Assembly: GCA_030614945.1 (NCBI GenBank) | Contig: JAUXAH010000074.1 | Location: 1-8,081, forward strand | Source of the DNA: Phycisphaerae bacterium | GTDB taxonomy: Bacteria > Planctomycetota > Phycisphaerae > Sedimentisphaerales > SG8-4 | Length of the DNA: 8,081 nt | Direction of reading: 5' to 3' | Part shown: one piece after another, positions 1 to 4,863 of the stretch | How positions within the stretch are numbered: the stretch's first letter is position 1 | How the letters are laid out: each line of letters begins with the position of its first letter | Program-made: the position numbers and the translations under genes | Notes under the pieces: model-generated | Told to the model about the DNA's origin: nothing | Database searches by the model: none | Seen by the model: the letters and a program-made list of their open reading frames with translations, nothing else

Positions 1-10
1 GAAGTTTAAG

Positions 11-500
11 TTCATTTTGGCCTTTCGGAAATTGGCTTTGAATTGGGTTTGTTTTTTTGGACTGCGAAATCATCTTTTTTTCTGTAATCCTTTGTTATAA
101 GTGAGTTTACATTCATTTGTGCTTTTCGGAAATTGGGTTTGTTTTGGGTTTGTTTTGCATAATCGTTCATTGTTCATTGTTCGTTGTTCATTGTTATAAT
201 TCTTTGTTGAAACAGAGCTTACGTTCATTTTTGGCCTTTCGGAAATTGGCTTTGAATTGGCTTTGTTTTTTTGGACTGCGAAATCATCTTTTTTTCTGTA
301 ATCCTTCGTTATAAGTGAGTTTACATTCATTTTGGCTTTTCGCAAATTGGCTTTGATTGGGTTTGAATTGGGTTTGTTTTCACCAAGTGTCCAATTGGAT
401 TTATTTTCATAATCCTTTTGTGAAAAGATACTTACATTCATTTGCAATCCGCCTACGGCGGACAAGATTGGGTTTGTTTTGCATAAAAAGGGTTGATTTG
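11..500. repeat. Tandem array of diverged ~100-112 bp monomers
   Basis: At least five head-to-tail monomers start with TTCATTT at 11, 112, 224, 326 and 437, giving spacings of 101, 112, 102 and 111 bp; the last one decays. Each starts with TTCATTT followed by a form of GGCYTTTCGGAAATTGG, then TTTGAATTGGGTTTG-like blocks, a variable middle, and ends near AATCCTTTGTTATAAG. Monomers 1 and 3 (11-118 and 224-332) are nearly identical, giving a higher-order unit of about 213 bp. A - strand open frame (70-465) runs through it, but the peptide phase shifts between monomers: the same DNA reads MNV in some copies and NEC in another. There is no SD sequence, so I regard it as non-coding. From memory, such K-M-N-V/K-T-N-P repeat 'peptides' recur as spurious ORFs in Phycisphaerae assemblies. 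Confidence 0.85.
166..193. repeat. Short heptamer array, 4 x TTCATTG
   Basis: Four consecutive 7-bp units (TTCATTG, TTCATTG, TTCGTTG, TTCATTG) are inserted in the variable middle of the second ~110-bp monomer. They replace the ACTGCGAAATCATC segment found at that place in monomers 1 and 3. The unit length equals that of the other, unrelated arrays in the window. Confidence 0.85.
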
Positions 501-522
501 TAGAGCGTTCTCGACAGATGTA

Positions 523-746
523 GAGGACAGAAGACAGAGGACAGAAGACAGAGGACAGAAGACAGAGGGCAGAAGACAGAGGACAGAGGACAGAGGACAG
601 AAGACAGAGGACAGAAGACAGAGGACAGAAGACAGAAGACAGAGGACAGAAGACAGAGGACAGAAGACAGAGGACAGAGGACAGAGGACAGAAGACAGAG
701 GACAGAAGACAGAGGGCAGAAGACAGAAGACAGAGGACAGAAGACA
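523..746. repeat. Heptamer array, 32 x GARGACA
   Basis: I count 32 contiguous 7-bp units (224 bp) with no insertion or deletion. GAGGACA and GAAGACA alternate irregularly, and two units read GAGGGCA (565, 712). The + strand has no T in the array, so no stop codon is possible in any + frame. The complement also contains no stop. Every apparent ORF crossing it on either strand (for example 493-759, 407-763, 453-890) is therefore an artefact of composition. Larger sub-patterns recur (a three-fold GAGGACA run at 579-599 and again at 670-690; GAGGGCA-GAAGACA at 565 and 712), which suggests block duplication as well as single-unit slippage. Confidence 0.95.
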
Positions 747-759
747 GAGTGGATTATAG

Positions 760-890
760 GCACGTAAATAACTGGATTCTTGATACTCGTTAGTTAAGAG
801 TGAGCTAAACCCGCCATACGTGTGGCGGGTAAAGTGCCTAAAGTGAGCTAAACCCGCCGTGGCGGGTAAAGTTGGATTCTCGATGCTCAT
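760..890. repeat. Composite dispersed repeat with GC-rich hairpins
   Basis: The 16-mer TGGATTCTTGATACTC at 773-788 recurs with two changes exactly 100 bp on, at 873-888. Between them GTGAGCTAAACCCGCC occurs twice (about 799-814 and 843-858). Each copy is followed by a GGCGGGTAAAGT arm, forming hairpins CCCGCCA/TGGCGGG (810-829) and CCCGCC/GGCGGG (853-866). The string AAAGTGCCTAAAGT (831-844) recurs at the very end of the window. A diverged copy of the left edge (GCACGTAAATAACTGGATTC, 760-779) lies at 1116-1135. I see no gene in it. It looks like a mosaic of mobile or slippage-derived intergenic elements. Confidence 0.75.
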
Positions 891-937
891 GATTGGTTCC
901 GTCCAAGGAAGGCCGGATTCCGTTTCGCTCCAAGACT

Positions 938-958
938 ATTGGTTATTGGTAATTGGTT
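938..958. repeat. Mini heptamer array, 3 x ATTGGTN
   Basis: ATTGGTT, ATTGGTA and ATTGGTT lie in exact 7-bp register. This is the same unit family as the 30-copy array between infB and rbfA, about 6.5 kb away, so the family is dispersed and not private to one locus. Confidence 0.7.
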
Positions 959-970
959 ATTCACGAATCT

Positions 971-1044
971 GGGCCTGCTGGCCCTGAAGGCCGTGCTGCG
1001 CTGCAGCTTACAGATATGCTTTAGTTATCGCCGCCTGCTGGCGG
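971..1044. repeat. Two GC-rich hairpins with TGCT loops
   Basis: GGGCC-TGCT-GGCCC (971-984) and CCGCC-TGCT-GGCGG (1031-1044) are two perfect 5-bp stems with the same loop, sharing the core GCCTGCTGGC. No T-run follows either of them. The rest of 890-1098 shows no gene, RNA gene or other clear signal. Confidence 0.5.
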
Positions 1045-1098
1045 TTTATGTTAGGTATTTTAACAGAAATTCAAAGAAAAGTCAACTAAAAAACGGCC

Positions 1099-1119
1099 AA
1101 AAAAGTGCTTTATAAGCAC
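1099..1119 (-). terminator. Putative intrinsic terminator after the exported protein gene
   Basis: On the - strand, GTGCTT-ATA-AAGCAC (1119-1105) is followed at once by six Ts (1104-1099). It lies about 80 nt past the stop codon of the - strand gene ending at 1201. A second perfect 7-bp inverted repeat, TCCCTGC/GCAGGGA (1133-1155), lies between them. The stem is short and only half GC, so strength is uncertain. Confidence 0.5.
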
Positions 1120-1200
1120 ATAAATAGCTGGATCCCTGCCTAAAGCATGCAGGGACTCGGGCAGGCGGCGGAAGACAGAAATTGTTTTTGGTGGAAAGTG

Positions 1201-2445
1201 TTATTTTTCTTCTGCCCAGATTTCTTTTATAGTTTGCTCCTGGGCGAAGCCGGTGGGGACGGCTTTGGAAGGTGTGTTGGCCCAGTACCAGTTCTTGTTT
1301 CCAACGGAGTTGGCCAAAGTTCTGCTTCCGGGCATTTGGAGGTAGCCGTTTGGGTCGTGTCGGCGTATCCAGTCCCATGCATACTTGAGCCAGAAGTTGC
1401 GGTATTTGGCAGGTTGGTGAGCGAACCAGCAGATCTCGTCGTATCCCCATATATAGTGCATTCCGATATTCCGGCCGGGCCTGCCGCTTGAGCCGAAGTT
1501 GTCCAGCTCAACGATATATGGCAGGCTTTCACATTGCCAGCCACTCGGGGTGATACCGCCTTTGCTGCGGGTGAAGATGCTATCCAGGTAGCCGACCTTT
1601 AAGACGCCCATTTGGGGCCCGGTGACGACTTCATCGATCCGCAGGGGAAAGGAGTGAAAGTCGAACAAGAGGATGCCGTTATGGACGATACCGCCGCTGG
1701 GGACGTGTGCATCGGCGAGCAGGAAATGGCGTCTGGCGTGCCTGGCGGCGTATTTGCGGACCAGAGCCATCATGTCGCGCCAGTGGCGGTGGTCCGGGTC
1801 GCGGTCGTCCATGATCTCGACCTGGCCGAAGTGTATTGCCTCGACGCCGATGTCGATGAAACGAGCGGCGAGATAGAAGAACCACATGCGAGTCTCGAGC
1901 TTGCTCATATCGGGGACGGATGAGCCGGTGCGCCAGTGATTTACGCGGTGGCCGTCGGAGTAGAGCATCGCTTCGTAGTCGAAGTTGCGATTCTCGAAGT
2001 CGAGGGCAAATTCGTCGAAGACCCACTTAGGAACTTTGAGGGTCTCGACCTGCTTGCTTACTATTTCGAAGGCCGCGGCTTGCAGAACTATATCGGGGTC
2101 GGCAGCGTGGATTTTTTTTACAATCGGGCGTGCCCGTTCGAGCAGCGCATCAAGGCGACTCTCTGCACCCCACATGTAGATCGCTCGGCCCGCGAACTTG
2201 ACGCCGACATTTGTGAGCATTCTGATATTGTCGGCGGTGTTGCCTCGCAATTGCTTCTCGACGCGGTCGCCGTTGAGCAATTCCGCGAAAGTAATCGCTC
2301 GCGAAAGATAATTCTCGAGCACGTTGCGGGAGATTTTGCCATCGAAGGAATAATTGCGTTCTGTGGGCGTCGCCGTGGCTGCGCCAGCCGTAACACTCAG
2401 AAGCAGCACACAAAGTAGTACTGATGCTAACATTTTATTTTTCAT
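1201..2445 (-). CDS. Exported conserved hypothetical protein, glycosidase-like barrel (414 aa)
   Basis: The start is chosen because GAGGTG lies 6 nt upstream of ATG. Residues 1-25 form a classic signal peptide: basic MKNK, a hydrophobic core around VLLCVLLLSV, then small residues AGAATA. The mature protein is soluble, rich in W, H, D and E, with alternating helix/strand segments resembling a TIM-barrel sugar-active enzyme. Notable segments are FAGRAIYMWG (84-93), DIVLQAAAFEIV (118-129), GVEAIHFGQVEIMDDRD (200-216), FLLADAHVPSGG (241-252), LLFDFHSFPLRIDEV (259-273), LPYIVELDNFG (308-318) and YIWGYDEICWFAHQ (331-344). Acidic residues at strand-like ends (E210, D245, D262, E313, D315, D336, E337) are candidate active-site residues by inference only. 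I recall similar uncharacterised proteins in Planctomycetota and other polysaccharide degraders, but cannot name a family or substrate. A DUF6868-like gene lies upstream on the same strand 125 bp away, so the two could be cotranscribed, although a separate weak promoter is possible. Confidence 0.85.
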   Translation of the reverse strand: MKNKMLASVLLCVLLLSVTAGAATATPTERNYSFDGKISRNVLENYLSRAITFAELLNGDRVEKQLRGNTADNIRMLTNVGVKFAGRAIYMWGAESRLDALLERARPIVKKIHAADPDIVLQAAAFEIVSKQVETLKVPKWVFDEFALDFENRNFDYEAMLYSDGHRVNHWRTGSSVPDMSKLETRMWFFYLAARFIDIGVEAIHFGQVEIMDDRDPDHRHWRDMMALVRKYAARHARRHFLLADAHVPSGGIVHNGILLFDFHSFPLRIDEVVTGPQMGVLKVGYLDSIFTRSKGGITPSGWQCESLPYIVELDNFGSSGRPGRNIGMHYIWGYDEICWFAHQPAKYRNFWLKYAWDWIRRHDPNGYLQMPGSRTLANSVGNKNWYWANTPSKAVPTGFAQEQTIKEIWAEEK

Positions 2446-2463
2446 TTTTCACCTCGAAAAATT

Positions 2464-2493
2464 AAGATAACCGGATGGTTTTTTCCTGTACAA
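2464..2493 (-). promoter_or_regulatory. Weak candidate promoter for the exported protein gene
   Basis: Read on the - strand, TTGTAC (2493-2488), an 18-nt spacer and TATCTT (2469-2464) lie just upstream of the SD sequence and start at 2445. Match to the sigma70 consensus is moderate. Read-through from the upstream small gene is an equally good explanation. Confidence 0.3.
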
Positions 2494-2521
2494 GAAGTTC
2501 CCGTTGCTTCTTCAATATTTA

Positions 2522-2560
2522 TCCGCCTTTTACCCGCCGCTCGTTTGGCGGGATGGCGGA
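2522..2560. repeat. Nested GC hairpin between the two - strand genes
   Basis: Inner arms CCCGCC (2533-2538) and GGCGGG (2547-2552) sit inside outer arms TCCGCC (2522-2527) and GGCGGA (2555-2560). No T-run follows on the - strand, so this is not a standard intrinsic terminator. The inner arms are identical to the hairpins at 810-829 and 853-866, and the outer arms to TCCGCC/GGCGGA at 448-462, pointing to a dispersed hairpin family. Confidence 0.6.
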
Positions 2561-2570
2561 CTCGTCCAAT

Positions 2571-2813
2571 TTATCCGACGATCAGCAGAGCCACGTAGGG
2601 AATAAGAATGAACACAAAGACCAATACCTTGTATAGTCCGATGAACGAGTATATCGCCACGTTGAAGGTTTCTCTGGAGATGGAGAACCATTTGCTGTGT
2701 ATTCGGTAGACCCAGTCTCCGGCACAGACACAGATTAGCGACGAGAGAACCAGTAATGCTACGTTCAGAATCGTACACCACATAAAAAATGCTGTTAGTG
2801 TCTGAATATCCAT
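2571..2813 (-). CDS. Small two-helix membrane protein, DUF6868-like (80 aa)
   Basis: The start is well supported: AAAGGAG lies 7 nt upstream of ATG, with a TATAAT promoter about 40 bp upstream. The protein has two hydrophobic segments (about residues 9-31 and 52-79) joined by a short polar loop, DWVYRIHSKWFSISRE (33-48). The N-terminal MDIQTLTAFFMWCTILN, the (D/G)W(V/I)YR(I/L)H.KWF motif and the C-terminal IPYVAL match what I remember of the DUF6868 family: proteins of about 80 residues with no known function, seen widely in proteobacteria and elsewhere. It should be an inner-membrane protein. The neighbouring exported protein gene (1201-2445) is downstream on the same strand after a GC hairpin. 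Nothing in the sequence indicates a function. Family assignment is from recall and not from a search. Confidence 0.85.
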   Translation of the reverse strand: MDIQTLTAFFMWCTILNVALLVLSSLICVCAGDWVYRIHSKWFSISRETFNVAIYSFIGLYKVLVFVFILIPYVALLIVG

Positions 2814-2848
2814 GATATTTCTCCTTTATCTTTCTGCATCCAACAATA

Positions 2849-2878
2849 ATTATACAGTCTGCATAAAACGCCAAACAA
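2849..2878 (-). promoter_or_regulatory. Sigma70-like promoter of the DUF6868-like gene
   Basis: On the - strand, TTGTTT (2878-2873), an 18-nt spacer and a perfect TATAAT (2854-2849). The expected start site near 2842 gives a leader of about 30 nt that contains the SD sequence AAAGGAG. Confidence 0.6.
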
Positions 2879-2908
2879 TATCGTATCTCGGCCCGGTTAG
2901 AAAGTAAA

Positions 2909-2943
2909 CCCCCTTAGAGTATAAGGCACTCTAAACAAGGGGG
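2909..2943. other. Bulged inverted repeat in the divergent intergenic region
   Basis: CCCCCTT-AGAGT (2909-2920) can pair with ACTCT-AAAC-AAGGGGG (2928-2943): a 12-bp stem with a 4-nt bulge and a 7-nt loop. It lies just upstream of the -35 box of the DUF6868-like gene. No T-run follows on the + strand. It could be an operator, the end of a transcript or a degenerate repeat. Confidence 0.45.
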
Positions 2944-3158
2944 CAGGCGAAACAAATTCAAAATCCGAGCAGTTTCGTCTGAGGTCATTAAAAGCACCCT
3001 GCTGTGCCAAATAAATAGTGGCAGGGAAAAAGTTTTTTAGAAGGTTCAAAGGGCCATATTATAGGACTTGTGGTGGTTTTTGGCCATTTTTACCGTTAAA
3101 TATGCGTTTTTGTGGTTGAATTTGGGCTAAAAATTGTACAAATTCCACAAAAAAGTTA
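2944..3158. other. Intergenic stretch without a gene
   Basis: A/T-rich sequence with no open frame worth calling. The only structure seen is CCCTGC/GCAGGG (2998-3026), with a long loop, followed by AAAAAGTTTTTT, a poor terminator candidate. Several T-rich tracts (GGTTTTTGGCC, GCGTTTTTGTGG) precede the promoter at 3159. Confidence 0.5.
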
Positions 3159-3187
3159 TTGTCATCAGCAGGCTGGACGATTATCAT
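3159..3187 (+). promoter_or_regulatory. Sigma70-like promoter ahead of the nusA leader
   Basis: TTGTCA (3159-3164), a 17-nt spacer and TATCAT (3182-3187): five of six bases match the consensus at each box, with the preferred spacing. The A/T-rich upstream sequence is compatible with an UP-type element. The expected transcription start near 3194 is about 390 nt before nusA. It is the best + strand promoter I see in 2814-3585. Confidence 0.6.
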
Positions 3188-3193
3188 ATTAGG

Positions 3194-3512
3194 TTTGGCT
3201 ACAAAGATTAACGGCTACCAAAGCTAAATTTGAGATTAAAGAGGCGCTTAAAATGATTTTGACGGGATTGGCAGACAGTGCAAAGTAGAGGAAGAACCAA
3301 CCTGTGCGGCTGCACCTTTGCGCAAATGGTGGCCTGGAACTCGGTGTTTCTGCTTCAGTGCCGAGAGGCGAACGAGGATAATTGCTACTGGAGGCAGACG
3401 ATGTAGTGTAAATGTAAACTACAACCTCTGTTCGTTTTTGGCGTGCCGGGGGTTCTATTCGGGAAGTGCGCCCCCCGCTGAAGTGGAAACTATCTGGGTT
3501 TCCACTTTTTTT
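3194..3512 (+). ncRNA. Structured leader or small RNA upstream of nusA, class unknown
   Basis: From the candidate promoter to a strong terminator there is a stretch of about 320 nt with dense potential helices: a long-range AGAACC/GGTTCT pair (3293-3298 with 3451-3456); GTGC-GGCT-GCAC (3304-3315); CTCGG/CCGAG (3340-3344 with 3361-3365), extendable by wobbles; CGAACGAGG with CCTCTGTTCG (3369-3377 with 3425-3434), enclosing TGTAGT/ACTACA (3402-3407 with 3418-3423) and followed by TTTTT; and finally the terminator hairpin. The CTTCAG in the third hairpin's loop (3353-3358) can pair with CTGAAG (3478-3483) at the foot of the terminator, and GGGGG (3448-3452) can pair with CCCCCC (3471-3476). Such mutually exclusive pairings are typical of attenuators. 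I find none of the signature strings of tmRNA, RNase P RNA, SRP RNA or tRNA. Boundaries are estimates. In E. coli the nusA operon also has a non-coding leader and NusA autoregulation, which makes a regulatory role plausible. Confidence 0.5.
3481..3512 (+). terminator. Strong intrinsic terminator 73 nt before nusA
   Basis: A perfect 10-bp stem, AAGTGGAAAC (3481-3490) with GTTTCCACTT (3498-3507), a 7-nt loop, and seven consecutive Ts (3506-3512). It is oriented to stop + strand transcription before nusA. It is either the end of a separate small RNA or a leader attenuator. No convincing second promoter is visible in 3513-3585, which favours attenuation or read-through. Confidence 0.85.
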
Positions 3513-3585
3513 GTCCAGCATGAATTTGCGGTGCTGAGTTCGAAAGAGAAAGGAAATTGGCGCTGGATTAGAAAGAGAAAAAAGG

Positions 3586-4815
3586 ATGAATCAGGAATTA
3601 GTAAGAATTGTTGACAACATTGCACGCGATAAAAATATCGACAGAGAATCCGTATTTGTCGACCTGGAAGAAGCTATGGTCTCGGCGGTCAGGAAGCATT
3701 TTGGTGAGGCGGAGAGCGAAATAGTCGTCAATATCGACCGGACCACCGGACAAGTCAGCGCCCTCAAGGACAATGAAGCAATCGATATAAGTCAGCTCGG
3801 TCGCATTCCCGCTCAGACAGCCAAGCAGGTAATGATACAGAAGATACGGGCCGACGAAAGGGACAGTATCTATGCGGAGTTCGTCCAGCGAAAAGGTGAA
3901 ATCATAAGCGGCTCAGTTGTGCGATACGAAGGTGGGACCCTGATTGTTAATTTGAGCCACTGGACAGAAGGGTTTATGCCAAAAGGCGAACAGATAATGG
4001 GCCAGACGCATCGGCCCGGCGAGAGACTTCGATGTTTGATTCTTGATGTAAAAGAGAGTTCGAATCAGGTCAAAATTATTCTCTCCCGCACGCACCCTGA
4101 CTTTATCCGCCGATTGTTCGAGTTAGAGGTGCCGGAGATTGCTGAAAAGATTATCGAAATACGTGTGCTGGCGCGAGAGGCGGGCTACCGCACGAAAGTT
4201 GCGGTTGCCTCGCTGGATGAGAAGGTTGACCCTGTTGGTGCGTGTGTTGGTGTGCGGGGCAGCAGAATAAAGAACATAGTTGATGAGCTCGGGGGCGAAA
4301 AAATAGATATTGTCCGGTGGAACGAGTCGTCGCAGGTGCTGGTGGTAAATGCGTTGATGCCGGCAAAGGTCAGCGAAATTGCCTTGTGTTTCGAACTGGG
4401 CAAGGCGACGGTGGTTGTGGATGAGGACCAGCTCAGTCTGGCTATCGGCAAGCACGGTCAGAACGTTCGGTTAGCTGCGAGGCTGACCGGCTGGGACATC
4501 GATATACTAATGCCAGAGGAATATAATCAGGGCATTGAACAATTGACAAACTGCGTCAAGAATGTAGAAACCGCTGACGACACAGTGGTTGACAAGCTGA
4601 TAGCGCTGGGCGTCATATCCGTTTTGGATTTGGATGATGTAGGGGCCGAACCGCTGATTAACGAGCTGAAGGTTGACTCGGAGACCGCCGAGAAACTGGT
4701 TGCGGCAGCAGGCGAGGAAGCGAAGCGTCTGGCGGCCGAGTCGAAACAAAAGCAGGCGGAAAAAGAGCCGGCCCAGCAGGAGAGCGACGGACGACAGATG
4801 ACGGACGACGGATGA
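3586..4815 (+). CDS. nusA: Transcription termination/antitermination factor NusA (409 aa)
   Basis: NusA binds RNA polymerase and nascent RNA and modulates pausing, intrinsic and Rho termination, and antitermination. Domain order is complete: polymerase-binding N-terminal domain (about 1-103), S1 domain (about 105-170, GEIISGSVVRYEGG), KH1 with the signature VDPVGACVGVRGSRIKNI (214-231) and GGEKIDIVRW (236-245), KH2 with LAIGKHGQNVRLAARLTGW (285-303). One helix-hairpin-helix acidic-type repeat follows (about 331-375). E. coli NusA (495 aa) has two such repeats and B. subtilis (about 370 aa) none, so this is an intermediate form. The start fits the family N-terminus (MNQELVRIVDNIARDK). The SD sequence is weak: AAAAAAGG touches the ATG directly, with only a purine run further up. 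The final residues, DGRQMTDDG, are encoded by a 14-bp (2 x 7) repeat, and the stop codon lies inside it. Neither rimP nor ylxR is adjacent. Confidence 0.97.
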   Translation: MNQELVRIVDNIARDKNIDRESVFVDLEEAMVSAVRKHFGEAESEIVVNIDRTTGQVSALKDNEAIDISQLGRIPAQTAKQVMIQKIRADERDSIYAEFVQRKGEIISGSVVRYEGGTLIVNLSHWTEGFMPKGEQIMGQTHRPGERLRCLILDVKESSNQVKIILSRTHPDFIRRLFELEVPEIAEKIIEIRVLAREAGYRTKVAVASLDEKVDPVGACVGVRGSRIKNIVDELGGEKIDIVRWNESSQVLVVNALMPAKVSEIALCFELGKATVVVDEDQLSLAIGKHGQNVRLAARLTGWDIDILMPEEYNQGIEQLTNCVKNVETADDTVVDKLIALGVISVLDLDDVGAEPLINELKVDSETAEKLVAAAGEEAKRLAAESKQKQAEKEPAQQESDGRQMTDDG

Positions 4816-4862
4816 CGGACGACGGATGATAGATTCAATAATAAATAATAAATAGTAAATTA
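4786..4862 (+). repeat. Eleven heptamers spanning the nusA stop and the infB start
   Basis: In one uninterrupted 7-bp register: GACGGAC-GACAGAT, GACGGAC-GACGGAT twice, GATAGAT, TCAATAA, TAAATAA, TAAATAG and TAAATTA, ending 1 bp before the infB ATG at 4864. The GC-rich first half supplies the NusA C-terminus and stop (TGA at 4813-4815). The A/T-rich second half fills the translation-initiation region of infB. The register is kept although the unit sequence changes completely. The 3 x 14-bp part (4786-4827) is near-perfect; the A/T-rich part is weaker and could be partly chance. Confidence 0.8.
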
Positions 4863-4863
4863 A

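Noticed and set aside
70..465. 131-codon - strand open frame over the monomer array
   Set aside because: It is built from repeat monomers whose reading phase shifts between copies (MNV in some, NEC in another), has no SD sequence, and its composition follows the A/T-rich repeat. Best explained as a spurious ORF.
407..890. Open frames on both strands across the GARGACA array (for example 493-759 +, 407-763 -, 453-890 -)
   Set aside because: The heptamer unit cannot create stop codons in any of six frames, so the frames exist by composition alone. They give low-complexity heptapeptide repeats and have no supported start.
1147..2418. Open frames on the + strand opposite the exported protein gene (for example 1612-1923, 1936-2418)
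   Set aside because: Antisense shadows of a well-supported gene with a signal peptide and SD sequence. No family resemblance or start signals of their own.
2530..2874. 114-codon - strand frame overlapping the DUF6868-like gene
   Set aside because: Out-of-frame shadow. The 80-codon frame has the SD sequence, promoter and a recognisable membrane-protein family pattern.
3330..3512. 6S RNA, RNase P RNA, SRP RNA, tmRNA or tRNA in the nusA leader
   Set aside because: The CTCGG/CCGAG hairpin followed by AGGC faintly recalls the 6S apical hairpin, but the flanks pair differently. None of the conserved strings of RNase P, SRP or tmRNA is present, and the GGTTCTATTC segment lacks the stem needed for a tRNA T-arm.
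3318..3614. 98-codon + strand frame upstream of nusA
   Set aside because: It runs through the terminator hairpin and T-run (3481-3512) and overlaps the nusA start. The protein resembles no family and lacks an SD sequence.
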